From: Nematostella vectensis | Taxonomy: Eukaryota; Cnidaria; Anthozoa; Actiniaria; Edwardsiidae | Direction: 5' to 3' | Length of the DNA stretch: 64,000 bases | Assembly: GCF_932526225.1 (NCBI RefSeq) | Contig: NC_064037.1 | Coordinates: 7,298,203-7,362,202 of the forward strand | Shown: positions 1 through 13,700 of the stretch, in pieces | How the letters are laid out: each line of letters begins with the position of its first letter | How positions within the stretch are numbered: position 1 is the stretch's first letter | The notes under the pieces: generated by a model | What the model saw: the letters and a program-made list of their open reading frames with translations, nothing else | Databases searched by the model: none | Told to the model about the DNA's origin: nothing | Program-made: the position numbers and the translations under genes

Positions 1-510
1 GTGACGTCATGGCCACGCTAAAGTCTTTGAGTGACATCAAAGTCACGGCACCAGTCGTCGAGACACAATGGTAACGCAACTAGTCCTTGAGTGACATCAT
101 GGTCACGCAACGAGTCCTCGCGGGACATCATGGTCACGCAACGAGTCTTTGAGGGACACAATGGTCACACAACCAGCCCTTTAGGGACATCACGGTCACG
201 CAACCAGCCCTTTAGGGACATCATGGTCACGCAACCAGCCCTTTAGGGACATCATGGTCACGCAACCAGCCCTTTAGGGACATCATGGTCACGCAACCAG
301 CCCTTTAGGGACATCATGGTCACGCAACCAGCCCTTTAGGGACATCATGGTCACGCAACCAGCCCTTTAGGGACATCATGGTCACGCAACGAGTCCTCGC
401 GGGACATCATGGTCACGCAACGAGTCCTCGCGGGACATCATGGTCACGCAACCAGCCCTTTAGGGACATCATGGTCACGCATCCAGTCCTTTTACTCACA
501 TCACGATGTT
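1..510. repeat. 31-bp minisatellite array
   Basis: Tandem copies of a 31-bp unit whose core reads GACATCATGGTCACGCAAC. Units alternate between a CAGCCCTTTAGG type and a GAGTCCTCGCGG type. The array continues past the left edge of the window. No coding potential is supported. Confidence 0.93.
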
Positions 511-562
511 ACTTTTTTTTTAATAGTCATCTCGGGCAAGACTTCTTTGAGTGACAAAATGG

Positions 563-860
563 TCACGTAAGAATCGTATAATTGATAGTAAAGCGACAAA
601 TTCTCGTGTGACATCTTGGTAACGCAACGAATTCTTGTGTTACATCTTGGTAACGCAGCGAGTTCTTCAATGACATATCTTGGTAACGCAGCGAGTTCTT
701 GTGTGACATCTTGGTAACGCAGCGAGTTCTTCTATGACTTATCTTGGTAACGCAGCGAGTCCTTTTATGACTTGGTAACGCAGCGAGTGCTTCTGTGACA
801 TCTTGGTAACGCAATGAGTTCGAGAGTGTTATTTTTGTAACGCAGCGAATGACATTGTTC
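563..860. repeat. Diverged 31-bp minisatellite
   Basis: About nine copies of a 31-bp unit with core GTGACATCTTGGTAACGCAG. It has the same period as the array at 1-510 and shares the GACATC-TGGT-ACGCA skeleton, so the two are probably branches of one family. About 50 bases of T-rich unique DNA separate them. Confidence 0.88.
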
Positions 861-1018
861 AAATATTAATTTATCGCGCCAAGTTCTTTTTCATTTAAAA
901 TATTTCGATCCTTAGATTATCCAAGTAGCCCAAGCAGAAGGGGAAAGGGGGAGGGGATACCTTAAACGAGGAGAAGAGATCGGTCGATGAGATAGCTACA
1001 TTATCTGAAAAAAAAGAA

Positions 1019-1310
1019 AGACGCAAGACGCTATTACCACCACAAACATCACCATTATCATAATAAAAAACAGCATTTATCATCACCACCATATACACCA
1101 TTGCTATTATCGCTAGTACCACAACAAACATTACCATCATCATCATAAATTAAAAAGCATTTATCATCACCACCATATACACCATTGCTATTATCGCTAG
1201 TACCACAACAAACATCACCATCATCATCATAAACATCATCACTAACACTAACACAAACATCATCATCATAATACACAATAGCTTTACACCACCTGGAACA
1301 TCACCTTTAT
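1019..1310. repeat. CAT/CAC-rich low-complexity tract with an 84-bp duplication
   Basis: A degenerate ATC/ACC trinucleotide tract. A segment starting GCATTTATCATCACCACC at 1073 recurs at 1157, giving an 84-bp tandem duplication. Confidence 0.8.
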
Positions 1311-1318
1311 CATCATAA

Positions 1319-1495
1319 CAGGGCCGTAGCAGGGGGTGGGGCACTGGGGGCACGTGCCCCCCCCTCCCCAAATATTTTAAATCAATTACAAGGAAATGAC
1401 CAGTAGGGGCGTTGCTCTGCCCCAAATATTTTCACAATGTTTCTGTCATGTGCCACTCTCCCCCCTCAAATATTTCGAGGCCTGCTTCGGCCCTG
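1319..1495. mobile_element. hAT-like MITE (G-rich family), copy A
   Basis: A 177-bp element with terminal inverted repeats CAGGGCCGTAGCAGG on the left and, read inward, CAGGGCCGAAGCAGG on the right. The flanking 8-mers CATCATAA (1311-1318) and CAGAATAA (1496-1503) match at six of eight positions, as expected of an aged 8-bp hAT target duplication. It carries no ORF. Homologous but more eroded copies occur at about 28953-29110, 35765-35885 and 60535-60640, with a short fragment near 32280-32330. Confidence 0.72.
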
Positions 1496-1544
1496 CAGAA
1501 TAAACTCCATCACTAACACAACCAAAAACATCACCATATTGACA

Positions 1545-4500
1545 TGGTCCCTAAATTTCCCTGTATTTGACATGGTCCCTACAGTTCCCTGTATTTGACA
1601 TGGTCCCTACAGTTTCCTGTATTTGACATGGTCCCTAAATTTCCCTGTATTTGACATGGTCCCTAAATTCTCTGTATTTGACATGGTCCCTACAGTTCCC
1701 TTACATGGTCCCTACAGTTCCCTGTATTTGACATGGTCCCTACAGTTCCCTGTATTTGACATGGTCCCTACAGTTCCCTGTATTTGACATGGTCCCTACA
1801 GTTCCCTGTATTTGACATGGTACCTACAGTTCCTTGTATTTGACATGGTCCCTACAGTTCCCTTTATTTGACATGGTCCCTACAGTTCCCTGTATTTGAC
1901 ATGGTCCCTACAGTTCCCTTTATTTGACATGGTCCCTACAGTTCCCTGTATTTGACACGGTCCCTACAGTTCCATGTATTTGACATGGTCCCTACAGTTC
2001 CCTGTATTTGACATGGTCCCTACAGTTCCCTGTATTTGACATGGTCCCTACAGTTCCCTGTATTTGACATGGTCCCTACAGTTCCCTGTATTTGACATGG
2101 TCCCTACAGTTCCATGTATTTGACATGGTCCCTACAGTTCCCTGTATTTGACATGGTCCCTACAGTTCCTTGTATTTGACATGGTCCCTACAGTTCCCTG
2201 TATTTGACATGGTCCCTACAGTTCCCTGTATTTGACATGGTACCTACAGTTCCTTGTATTTGACATTGTCTCTACAGTTCCCTTTATTTGACATGGTCCC
2301 TACAGTTCCCTGTATTTGACATGGTCCCTACAGTTCCCTGTATTTGACATGGTCCCTACAGTTCCTTGTATTTGACATGGTCCCTACAGTTCCCTTCATT
2401 TGACATGGTCCCTACAGTTCCCTGTATTTGACATGGTCCCTACAGTTCCATGTATTTGACATGGTCCCTACAGTTCCCTGTATTTGACACGGTCCCTACA
2501 GTTCCCTGTATTTGACATGGTCCCTACAGTTCCCTGTATTTGACATGGTCCCTACAGTTCCCTTTATTTGACATGGTCCCTACAGTTCCCTGTATTTGAC
2601 ATGGTCCCTACAGTTCCCTGTGTTTGACATGGTCCCTACAGTTCCCTGTATTTGACATGGTCCCTACAGTTCCCTGTATTTGACATGGTCCCTACAGGTC
2701 CCTGTATTTGACATGGTCCCTACAGTTCCCTGTAATTGACATGGTCCCTACAGTTCCCTGTATTTGACATGGTCCCTACAGTTCCCTGTATTTGACATGG
2801 ACCCTACAGTTCCCTGTATTTGACATGGTCCCCCTACAGTTCCCTGTATTTGACTTGGTCCCTACAGTTCCCTGTATTTGACATGGTCCCTACAGTTCCC
2901 TGTATTTGACATGGTCCCTACAGTTCCCTGTATTTGACATGGTCCCTACAGTTCCCTGTATTTGACATCGTCCCTACAGTTCCCTGTATTTGACATCGTC
3001 CCTACAGTTCCCTGTATTTGACATGGTCCCTATAGTTCCCTGTATTTGACATGGTCCCTACAGTTCCCTGTATTTGACATGGTCCCTACAGTTCCCTGTA
3101 TTTGACATGGTCCCTACAGTTCCCTGTATTTGACATGGTCCCTACAGTTCCCTGTATTTGACATGGTCCCTCCAGTTCCCTGTATTTGGCATGGTTCCTA
3201 GAGTTCCTGTATTTGACATGGTCCCTACAGTTCCCTGTATTTGACATGGTCCCTACAGTTCCCTTTATTTGACATGGACCCTACAGTTCCCTGTATTTGA
3301 CATGGTCCCTACAGTTCCCTGTATTTGACATGGTCCCTACAGTTCCCTATATTTGACATGGTCCCTACAGTTCCCTATATTTGACATGGTCCCCCTACAG
3401 TTCCCTATATTTGACATGGTCCCTACAGTTCCCTGTATTTGACATGGTCCCTACAGTTCCCTGTATTTGACATGGTCCCTACAGTTCCCTGTATTTGACA
3501 TGGTCCGTACAGTTCCCTGTGTTTCACATGGTCCCTACAGTTCCCTGTATTTGACATGGTCCCTACAGTTCCCTGTATTTGACATGGTCCCTACAGTTCC
3601 CTGTATTTGACATGGTCCCTACAGTTCCCTGTATTTGACATGGTCCCTACAGTTCCCTGTATTTGACATCGTCCCTACAGTTCCCTGTATTTGACATCGT
3701 CCCTACAGTTCCCTGTATTTGACATGGTCCCTACAGTTCCCTGTATTTGACATGGTCCCTACAGTTCCCTAACATGGTCCCTACAGTTCCCTATATTTGA
3801 CATGGTCCCTACAGTTCCCTGTATTTGACATGGTCCCTACAGTTCCCTGTATTTGACATGGTCCCTACAGTTCCCTGTATTTGACATGGTCCCTACAGTT
3901 CCCTGTATTTCACATGGTCCCTACAGTTCCCTATATTTCACATGGTTCCTACAGTTCCCTGTATTTGACATGGTCCCTACAGTTCCCTGTATTTGACATG
4001 GTCCCTACAGTTCCCTGTATTTGACATGGTCCCTACAGTTCCGTGTTTGACATGGTCCCTACAGTTCCCTGTATTTCACATGGTCCCTACAGTTCCCTGT
4101 ATTTGACATGGTCCCTACAGTTCCCTGTATTTGACATGGTCCCTACAGTTCCGTGTTTGACATGGTCCCTACAGTTCCCTGTATTTGACATGGTCCCTAC
4201 AGTTCCCTTTATTTGACATGGTCCCTACAGTTCCCTAACATGGTCCCTACAGTTTCCTGTATTTGACATGGTCCCTACAGTTCCCTAACATGGTCCCTAC
4301 AGTTCCCTGTATTTGACATGGTCCCTACAGTTCCCTAACATGGTCCCTACAGTTCCCTGTGTTTGACATGGTCCCTACAGTTCCCTGTATTTGACATGGT
4401 CCCTACAGTTCCCTGTATTTGACATGGTCGCTACAGTTCCGTGTTTGACATGGTCTCTACAGTTCCCTATATTTCACATGGTCCCTACAGTTCCCTGTAT

Positions 4501-7500
4501 TTGACATGGTCCCTACAGTTCCGTGTTTGACATGGTCCCTACAGTTCCCTATATTTCACATGGTCCCTACAGTTCCCTGTATTTGACATGGTCCCTACAG
4601 TTCCGTGTTTGACATGGTCCCTACAGTTCCGTGTTTGACATGGTCCCTACAGTTCCCTATATTTCACATGGTCCCTACAGTTCCCTGTATTTGACATGGT
4701 CCCTACAGTTCCCTATATTTCACATGGTCCCTACAGTTCCCTGTATTTGACATCGTCCCTACAGTTCCCTATATTTCACATGGTCCCTACAGTTCCCTGT
4801 ATTTCACATGGTCCCTACAGTTCCCTGTATTTGACATGGTCCCTACAGTTCCCTGTATTTCACATGGTCCCTACAGTTCCCTATATTTCACATGGTCCCT
4901 ACAGTTCCCTGTATTTCACATGGTCCCTACAGTTCCCTATATTTCACATGGTCCCTACAGTTCCCTGTATTTCACATGGTCCCTACAGTTCCCTGTATTT
5001 CACATGGTCCCTACAGTTCCCTATATTTCACATGGTCTCTACAGTTCCCTGTATTTGACATGGTCCCTACAGTTCCCTGTATTTCACATGGTCCCTACAG
5101 TTCCCTATATTTCACATGGTCTCTACAGTTCCCTGTATTTGACATGGTCCCTACAGTTCCCTGTATTTCACATGGTCCCTACAGTTCCCTGTATTTGACA
5201 TGGTCCCTACAGTTCCCTGTATTTGACATGGTCCCTACAGTTCCCTGTATTTGACATGGTCCCTACAGTTCCTTGTATTTGACATGGTCCCTACAGTTCC
5301 CTTCATTTGACATGGTCCCTACAGTTCCCTGTATTTGACATGGTCCCTACAGTTCCATGTATTTGACATGGTCCCTACAGTTCCCTGTATTTGACACGGT
5401 CCCTACAGTTCCCTGTATTTGACATGGTCCCTACAGTTCCCTGTATTTGACATGGTCCCTACAGTTCCCTTTATTTGACATGGTCCCTACAGTTCCCTGT
5501 ATTTGACATGGTCCCTACAGTTCCCTGTGTTTGACATGGTCCCTACAGTTCCCTGTATTTGACATGGTCCCTACAGTTCCCTGTATTTGACATGGTCCCT
5601 ACAGGTCCCTGTATTTGACATGGTCCCTACAGTTCCCTGTAATTGACATGGTCCCTACAGTTCCCTGTATTTGACATGGTCCCTACAGTTCCCTGTATTT
5701 GACATGGACCCTACAGTTCCCTGTATTTGACATGGTCCCCCTACAGTTCCCTGTATTTGACTTGGTCCCTACAGTTCCCTGTATTTGACATGGTCCCTAC
5801 AGTTCCCTGTATTTGACATGGTCCCTACAGTTCCCTGTATTTGACATGGTCCCTACAGTTCCCTGTATTTGACATCGTCCCTACAGTTCCCTGTATTTGA
5901 CATCGTCCCTACAGTTCCCTGTATTTGACATGGTCCCTATAGTTCCCTGTATTTGACATGGTCCCTACAGTTCCCTGTATTTGACATGGTCCCTACAGTT
6001 CCCTGTATTTGACATGGTCCCTACAGTTCCCTGTATTTGACATGGTCCCTACAGTTCCCTGTATTTGACATGGTCCCTCCAGTTCCCTGTATTTGGCATG
6101 GTTCCTAGAGTTCCTGTATTTGACATGGTCCCTACAGTTCCCTGTATTTGACATGGTCCCTACAGTTCCCTTTATTTGACATGGACCCTACAGTTCCCTG
6201 TATTTGACATGGTCCCTACAGTTCCCTGTATTTGACATGGTCCCTACAGTTCCCTATATTTGACATGGTCCCTACAGTTCCCTATATTTGACATGGTCCC
6301 CCTACAGTTCCCTATATTTGACATGGTCCCTACAGTTCCCTGTATTTGACATGGTCCCTACAGTTCCGTGTTTGACATGGTCCGTACAGTTCCCTGTATT
6401 TGACATGGTCCCTACAGTTCCCTGTATTTGACATGGTCCGTACAGTTCCCTGTGTTTCACATGGTCCCTACAGTTCCCTGTATTTGACATGGTCCCTACA
6501 GTTCCCTGTATTTGACATGGTCCCTACAGTTCCCTGTATTTGACATGGTCCCTACAGTTCCCTGTATTTGACATGGTCCCTACAGTTCCCTGTATTTGAC
6601 ATGGTCCCTACAGTTCCCTGTATTTGACATCGTCCCTACAGTTCCCTGTATTTGACATGGTCCCTACAGTTCCCTGTATTTGACATGGTCCCTACAGTTC
6701 CCTAACATGGTCCCTACAGTTCCCTATATTTGACATGGTCCCTACAGTTCCCTGTATTTGACATGGTCCCTACAGTTCCCTGTATTTGACATGGTCCCTA
6801 CAGTTCCCTGTATTTGACATGGTCCCTACAGTTCCCTGTATTTCACATGGTCCCTACAGTTCCCTATATTTCACATGGTTCCTACAGTTCCCTGTATTTG
6901 ACATGGTCCCTACAGTTCCCTGTATTTGACATGGTCCCTACAGTTCCCTGTATTTGACATGGTCCCTACAGTTCCGTGTTTGACATGGTCCCTACAGTTC
7001 CCTGTATTTCACATGGTCCCTACAGTTCCCTGTATTTGACATGGTCCCTACAGTTCCCTGTATTTGACATGGTCCCTACAGTTCCGTGTTTGACATGGTC
7101 CCTACAGTTCCCTGTATTTGACATGGTCCCTACAGTTCCCTTTATTTGACATGGTCCCTACAGTTCCCTAACATGGTCCCTACAGTTTCCTGTATTTGAC
7201 ATGGTCCCTACAGTTCCCTAACATGGTCCCTACAGTTCCCTGTATTTGACATGGTCCCTACAGTTCCCTAACATGGTCCCTACAGTTCCCTGTGTTTGAC
7301 ATGGTCCCTACAGTTCCCTGTATTTGACATGGTCCCTACAGTTCCCTGTATTTGACATGGTCGCTACAGTTCCGTGTTTGACATGGTCTCTACAGTTCCC
7401 TATATTTCACATGGTCCCTACAGTTCCCTGTATTTGACATGGTCCCTACAGTTCCGTGTTTGACATGGTCCCTACAGTTCCCTATATTTCACATGGTCCC

Positions 7501-10500
7501 TACAGTTCCCTGTATTTGACATGGTCCCTACAGTTCCGTGTTTGACATGGTCCCTACAGTTCCGTGTTTGACATGGTCCCTACAGTTCCCTATATTTCAC
7601 ATGGTCCCTACAGTTCCCTGTATTTGACATGGTCCCTACAGTTCCCTATATTTCACATGGTCCCTACAGTTCCCTGTATTTGACATCGTCCCTACAGTTC
7701 CCTATATTTCACATGGTCCCTACAGTTCCCTGTATTTCACATGGTCCCTACAGTTCCCTGTATTTGACATGGTCCCTACAGTTCCCTGTATTTCACATGG
7801 TCCCTACAGTTCCCTATATTTCACATGGTCCCTACAGTTCCCTGTATTTCACATGGTCCCTACAGTTCCCTATATTTCACATGGTCCCTACAGTTCCCTG
7901 TATTTCACATGGTCCCTACAGTTCCCTGTATTTCACATGGTCCCTACAGTTCCCTATATTTCACATGGTCTCTACAGTTCCCTGTATTTGACATGGTCCC
8001 TACAGTTCCCTGTATTTCACATGGTCCCTACAGTTCCCTATATTTCACATGGTCTCTACAGTTCCCTGTATTTGACACGGTCCCTACAGTTCCCTGTATT
8101 TCACATGGTCCCTACAGTTCCCTGTATTTGACATGGTCCCTACAGTTCCCTATATTTCACATGGTCCCTACAGTTCCCTGTATTTGACATGGTCCCTACA
8201 GTTCCCTGTATTTGACATGGTCCCTACAGTTCCCTGTATTTCACATGGTCCCTACAGTTCCCTATATTTCACATGGTCCCTACAGTTCCCTGTATTTGAC
8301 ATCGTCCCTACAGTTCCCTATATTTCACATGGTCCCTACAGTTCCCTGTATTTCACATGGTCCCTACAGTTCCCTGTATTTGACATGGTCCCTACAGTTC
8401 CCTGTATTTCACATGGTCCCTACAGTTCCCTATATTTCACATGGTCCCTACAGTTCCCTGTATTTCACATGGTCCCTACAGTTCCCTATATTTCACATGG
8501 TCCCTACAGTTCCCTGTATTTCACATGGTCCCTACAGTTCCCTGTATTTCACATGGTCCCTACAGTTCCCTATATTTCACATGGTCTCTACAGTTCCCTG
8601 TATTTGACATGGTCCCTACAGTTCCCTGTATTTCACATGGTCCCTACAGTTCCCTATATTTCACATGGTCTCTACAGTTCCCTGTATTTGACATGGTCCC
8701 TACAGTTCCCTGTATTTCACATGGTCCCTACAGTTACCTGTATTTGACATGGTCCCTACAGTTCCCTGTATTTGACATGGTCTCTACAGTTCCCTGTATT
8801 TGACATGGTCCCTACAGTTCCCTGTATTTCACATGGTCCCTACAGTTCCCTGTATTTGACATGGTCCCTACAGTTCCCTATATTTCACATGGTCCCTACA
8901 GTTCCCTGTATTTGACATGGTCCCTACAGTTCCCTGTATTTGACATGGTCCCTACAGTTCCCTGTATTTGACATGGTCCCTACAGTTCCCTGTATTTGAC
9001 ATGGTCCCTACAGTTCCCTGTATTTGACATGGTCCCTACAGTTCCCTGTATTTGACATGGTCCCTACAGTTCCCTGTATTTGACATGGTCCCTACAGTTC
9101 CCTGTATTTGACATGGTCCCTACAGTTCCGTGTATTTGACATCCTCCCTACAGTTCCCTAACATGGTCCCTACAGTTCCCTGTATTTGACATGGTCCCTA
9201 CAGTTCCCTGTATTTGACATGGTCCCTACAGTTCCCTATATTTCACATGGTCCCTACAGTTCCCTATATTTGACATGGTCCCTACAGTTCCCTGTATTTG
9301 ACATGGTCCCTACAGTTCCCTGTATTTGACATGGTCCCTACAGTTCCCTGTATTTGACATGGTCCCTACAGTTCCCTATATTTGACATGGTCCCTACAGT
9401 TCCGTGTTTGACATGGTCCGTACAGTTCCCTGTATTTGACATGGTCCCTACAGTTCCCTGTATTTGACATGGTCCCTACAGTTCCGTGTATTTGACATCG
9501 TCCCTACAGTTCCCTAACATGGTCCCTACAGTTCCCTGTATTTGACATGGTCCCTACAGTTCCCTGTATTTGACATGGTCCCTACAGTTCCCTATATTTC
9601 ACATGGTCCCTACAGTTCCCTATATTTGACATGGTCCCTACAGTTCCCTGTATTTGACATGGTCCCTACAGTTCCCTGTATTTGACATGGTCCCTACAGT
9701 TCCCTGTATTTGACATGGTCCCTACAGTTCCCTATATTTGACATGGTCCCTACAGTTCCGTGTTTGACATGGTCCGTACAGTTCCCTGTATTTGACATGG
9801 TCCCTACAGTTCCCTGTATTTGACATGGTCCCTACAGTTCCCTGTATTTCACATGGTCCCTACAGTTCCCTTTATTTGACATGGTCCCTACAGTTCCCTG
9901 TATTTGACATGGTCCCTACAGTTCCCTGTATTTGACATGGTCCCTACAGTTCCCTGTATTTCACATGGTCCCTACAGTTCCCTTTATTTGACATGGTCCC
10001 TACAGTTCCCTATATTTGACATGGTCCCTACAGTTCCCTGTATTTGACATGGTCCCTACAGTTCCCTGTATTTGACATGGTCCCTACAGTTCCCTGTATT
10101 TGACATGGTCCCTACAGTTCCCTATATTTGACATGGTCCCTACAGTTCCGTGTTTGACATGGTCCGTACAGTTCCCTGTATTTGACATGGTCCCTACAGT
10201 TCCCTGTATTTGACATGGTCCCTACAGTTCCCTGTATTTCACATGGTCCCTACAGTTCCCTTTATTTGACATGGTCCCTACAGTTCCCTGTATTTGACAT
10301 GGTCCCTACAGTTCCCTGTATTTGACATGGTCCCTACAGTTCCCTGTATTTCACATGGTCCCTACAGTTCCCTGTATTTGACATGGTCCCTACAGTTCCC
10401 TGTATTTGACATGGTCCCTACAGTTCCCTTTATTTGACATGGTCCCTACAGTTCCCTGTATTTGACATGGTCCCTACAGTTCCCTGTATTTGACATGGTC

Positions 10501-10583
10501 CCTACAGTTCCCTGTATTTGACATGGTCCCTACAGTTCCCTTTATTTGACATGGTCCCTACAGTTCCCTGTATTTGACATGGT
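1545..10583. repeat. 9-kb satellite of a 28-bp unit with higher-order duplications
   Basis: Roughly 320 tandem copies of a 28-bp unit with core GACATGGTCCCTACAG. Variant units (shortened 24-26-bp copies, TTTATTTG, TTTCACATGG and CATCGTCC types) act as markers. They show that about 2.3-5.2 kb was duplicated into 5.2-8.1 kb: the offset is 2907 bp at 2392/5299 and 2933 bp from about 3502/6435. A 616-bp block (22 units) at 7629-7991 and after recurs at 8245. The right edge lies inside the last coding exon of the HBS1-like gene. Confidence 0.97.
10430..10435 (-). promoter_or_regulatory. Candidate poly(A) signal supplied by satellite
   Basis: Satellite variants containing TTTATT read AATAAA on the minus strand. 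This one lies about 67 bases past the stop codon of the HBS1-like gene, a plausible distance for 3'-end formation. Another such variant, at 10541-10546, falls inside the reading frame. The role is inferred. Confidence 0.35.
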
Positions 10584-10745
10584 TGTCCTCCTCTGCACAC
10601 CTGTGTAATGACGCCAGCAGCGATAGTGTCCCCGCCGTAGCGCAACATGAACCGGCCAAGGTCCTTGTAATCCTTGTATAACTCCACACAGACAGGACGA
10701 GATGTCTGGAGCTCGACCTCAGCATTTGAATTCTTTGGCAGACAC
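10502..10745 (-). CDS. HBS1L: HBS1L terminal exon with satellite-encoded C-terminus
   Basis: Encodes [20 protein letters not shown] and then [20 protein letters not shown], the conserved end of domain III. Relatives stop within a few residues of this point. Here the frame continues into the 28-bp satellite at 10583 and ends at TAG 10502-10504, adding about 26 residues read from the repeat. Acceptor TGACAG|GT. Confidence 0.88.
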
Positions 10746-13700
10746 CTGTCAGAAAACACGTCGAGCATCAAATCTTTAGGACATTTCAATACTACACAAG
10801 GGTGACATGTGTCTTGGAGATTGGATTTAGAGCCTAACTTTGAGCCCAAAACAGCCAGATCCATCAATTTAATAAGGTCGTGGCCTTTTATGAGAAGGAT
10901 TTATTTTACTGCCTAAAACAGATGCAGGGAGCCTTAGGTCATCTACCGATTTCCAAACACACAGGCTCGTTTGTTAAAATTCAAGTAACTAAACAAACCT
11001 CAATTTAGAATCACTTTTTCCATCCGCGCCTCTCCCTCTCCTCCCCTTGGGCTAAATCCGAGCTCCACCAACCTGTAGCCTGCTAGCTGGCTCCCATTGT
11101 GGGTTATTCGGAAATGTTTTATCTTCGAATATAGGGAACCCTGTGCGCGCACGAAGGCCGAGGTGCGCTGGGAGGAGGGTGCAAACAAAACCCCAACTCG
11201 TTATTAACCAAGCTTTACACGAATTGAAAGGCACAAATGCGAAACTAAACGATAGCTTTGAGGTAGTCGGGTAGCGTTTCTCAGAGGACTTTTACCAGGC
11301 GTGAGAACTGCCGAGTTGCGTTTCTTTGGTCGGAGTTTTATCAAGGTTTTCCTGCTCGTAGAGCGCATCTCTAATATAGGAAAAAAAAGGCCAGCAAGAT
11401 TGCGTATTTTCCTAGCGCACGAATTGCAAGCTCGGCTTGAAAAGTTGTGTGACTTTATGCATCTGATGCCCGCTGTTTCGCAGAGATCCGCGAGAATCGT
11501 ACCACGACTACCTTCTCGGCGGGAAGGAACAAACAAATTCTCAAACTATATTTTTGTCCCGTATTTTAGATTTAGATTGCAGTCGCAAATCCTGCAGAAA
11601 TTGTCATAAACGTTGCAGGCCTGCAAAATTGATGAAGACATCGTAACTCAGGCATTTTAGCGAGAGCTCGGTTTGTTGTGATCTAACGCTAGTCTGCACG
11701 TGTGCAGAAAACTGTCAAACTCTTGTTTACTTTGCATCGATCATCATTGGCTAGATTTTGACAGCTAACGCCTCGCTGAGGTCAAAGTGCAGCCAAGCGT
11801 AAAGAGGGGGTTTTGTTGCCGGCTCTCATTTCTTTGCACCCTCGGCCCAGGGCACCTCGGACTTCGCATGGGCACAGGGTTCCCAATATTCGAAAATAAA
11901 AACCTTTCCGAATACCCCACAATGAGAACCGGCTAGCAGGCTGACCAGCCCGTGGCATTTCTCTGAATAACCCCTCCCTCCCCTCCCCTCGGCCTAACTC
12001 CGTGTCATCTCATCTGGGTTTTCTCTGATTGACCCCTCCCTCTGACAAAATCCGTGCCACCTCATCTGCGATTTCTCTGGATGATCCCTTTCCTCCGCTG
12101 TCATCTTACCTCGGCTTTCTCTGTATCACTTCCCCTGTGCTCTTGTTCAGCAGTGCGTGTAACTTCTTGATAGTAGCAGGCTCGCTTAAGTTTTGATAGT
12201 GGAACAGGACCTGATTCAGACACAGAACGAGTATATCAATATCACCACACTTTTTCCAAAGCTATTTTCCCGTGAAATTCATTTAAATTCTATTGGTTAG
12301 TACATCGACAAAATTCGTAGATGCCACGTTAATTTGACGCAAAAACGATAGATGACCATGAATGACAAGACTCAAATAAGACTCAAACAAGATAGCCAAT
12401 TAAAGCACGCGTTTGAATAAACATGCGATTCTACCCAATCAAACCAAGAGTAAGAATAGCATGCAGATCTGTCCTATCTTATTCAAACGTTGCTGCGTAC
12501 TACAGTTGAATCCATCAACTCGATTCCACAGGGGCGACGATAAACAGTTTGAGTCGGTGTCAGTCGATATCAAGTTAGCGGGAGTTTGAGCCGTCAGATA
12601 TCAAGTTAGCGGGGAGTTTGAGCCGTCAGACATCAAGTTAGCGGGGAGATTGAGCCCTCAGATATCAAGTTAGCGGGGAGTTTGAGCCGTCAGATATCAA
12701 GTTAGCGGGGAGTTTGAGCCGTCAGATATCAAGTTAGCGGGGAGTTTGAGCCCTCAGATATCAAGTTAGCGGGGAGTTAAAGCCGTCAGATATCAAGTTA
12801 GCAGGGAGTTTGAGCCGTCAGATATCAAGTTAGCGGGGAGTTTGAGCCGTCAGATATCAAGTTAGCGGGGAGTTTGAGCCGTCTGATATCAAGTTAGAGG
12901 GGAGTTTAAGCCGTCAGATTTCAAGTTAGCGGGGAGTTTGAGCCGTCAGACATCAAGTTAGCGGGGAGTTTGAGCCCTCAGATATCAAGTTAGCGGGGAG
13001 TTTAAGCCGTCAGATATCAAGTAAGCGGGGAGTTTGAGCCGTCAGATATCAAGTTAGCGGGGAGTTTAAGCCGTCAGATATCAAGTTAGCGGGGAGTTTG
13101 AGCCGTCTGATATCAAGTTAGCGGGGAGTTAAAGCCGTCAGATATCAAGTTAGCGGGGAGTGTGAGCCGTTAGATATCAAGTTAGCGGAGAGTTTGAGCC
13201 CTCAGATATCAAGTTAGCGGGGAGTTTAAGCCGTCAGATATCAAGTTAGCGGGGAGTTTGAGCCGTCAGAGCTCAAGTAAGCGGGGAGTTTAAGCCGTCA
13301 GAGCTCAAGTTAGCGGGAAGTTTGAGCCGTCAGATATCAAGTTAGCGGGGAGTTTGAGCCGTCAGATATCAAGTTAGCGGGGAGTTTAAGCCGTCAGATA
13401 TCAAGTTAGCGGGGAGTTTGAGCCGTCAGAGCTCAAGTTAGCGGGGAGTTAGAGCCGTCAGAGCTCAAGTTAGCGGGGAGTTTGAGCCGTCGGATATCAA
13501 GTTAGCGGGGAGTTTGAGCCGTCAGATATCAAGTTAGCGGGGAGTTTGAGCCGTCAGATATCAAGTTAGCGGGGAGTTTGAGCCCTCAGATATCAAGTTA
13601 GCGGGGAGTTAAAGCCGTCAGATATCAAGTTAGCAGGGAGTTTGAGCCGTCAGATATCAAGTTAGCGGGGAGTTTGAGCCGTCAGATATCAAGTTAGCGG

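Noticed and set aside
4696-8803. Several 120-204-codon open frames ([15 protein letters not shown]-like) as genes
   Set aside because: They are readings of the 28-bp satellite, whose three frames give the same peptide. Equivalent frames recur at every shift and there is no start context, signal or homology.
1545-10583. CRISPR-like regular direct repeats
   Set aside because: Units are contiguous with no unique spacers, and the context is eukaryotic.
11000-11609. Overlapping 60-110-codon frames on both strands
   Set aside because: They cover the inverted arms and centre of the foldback element and have no domain or splice logic.
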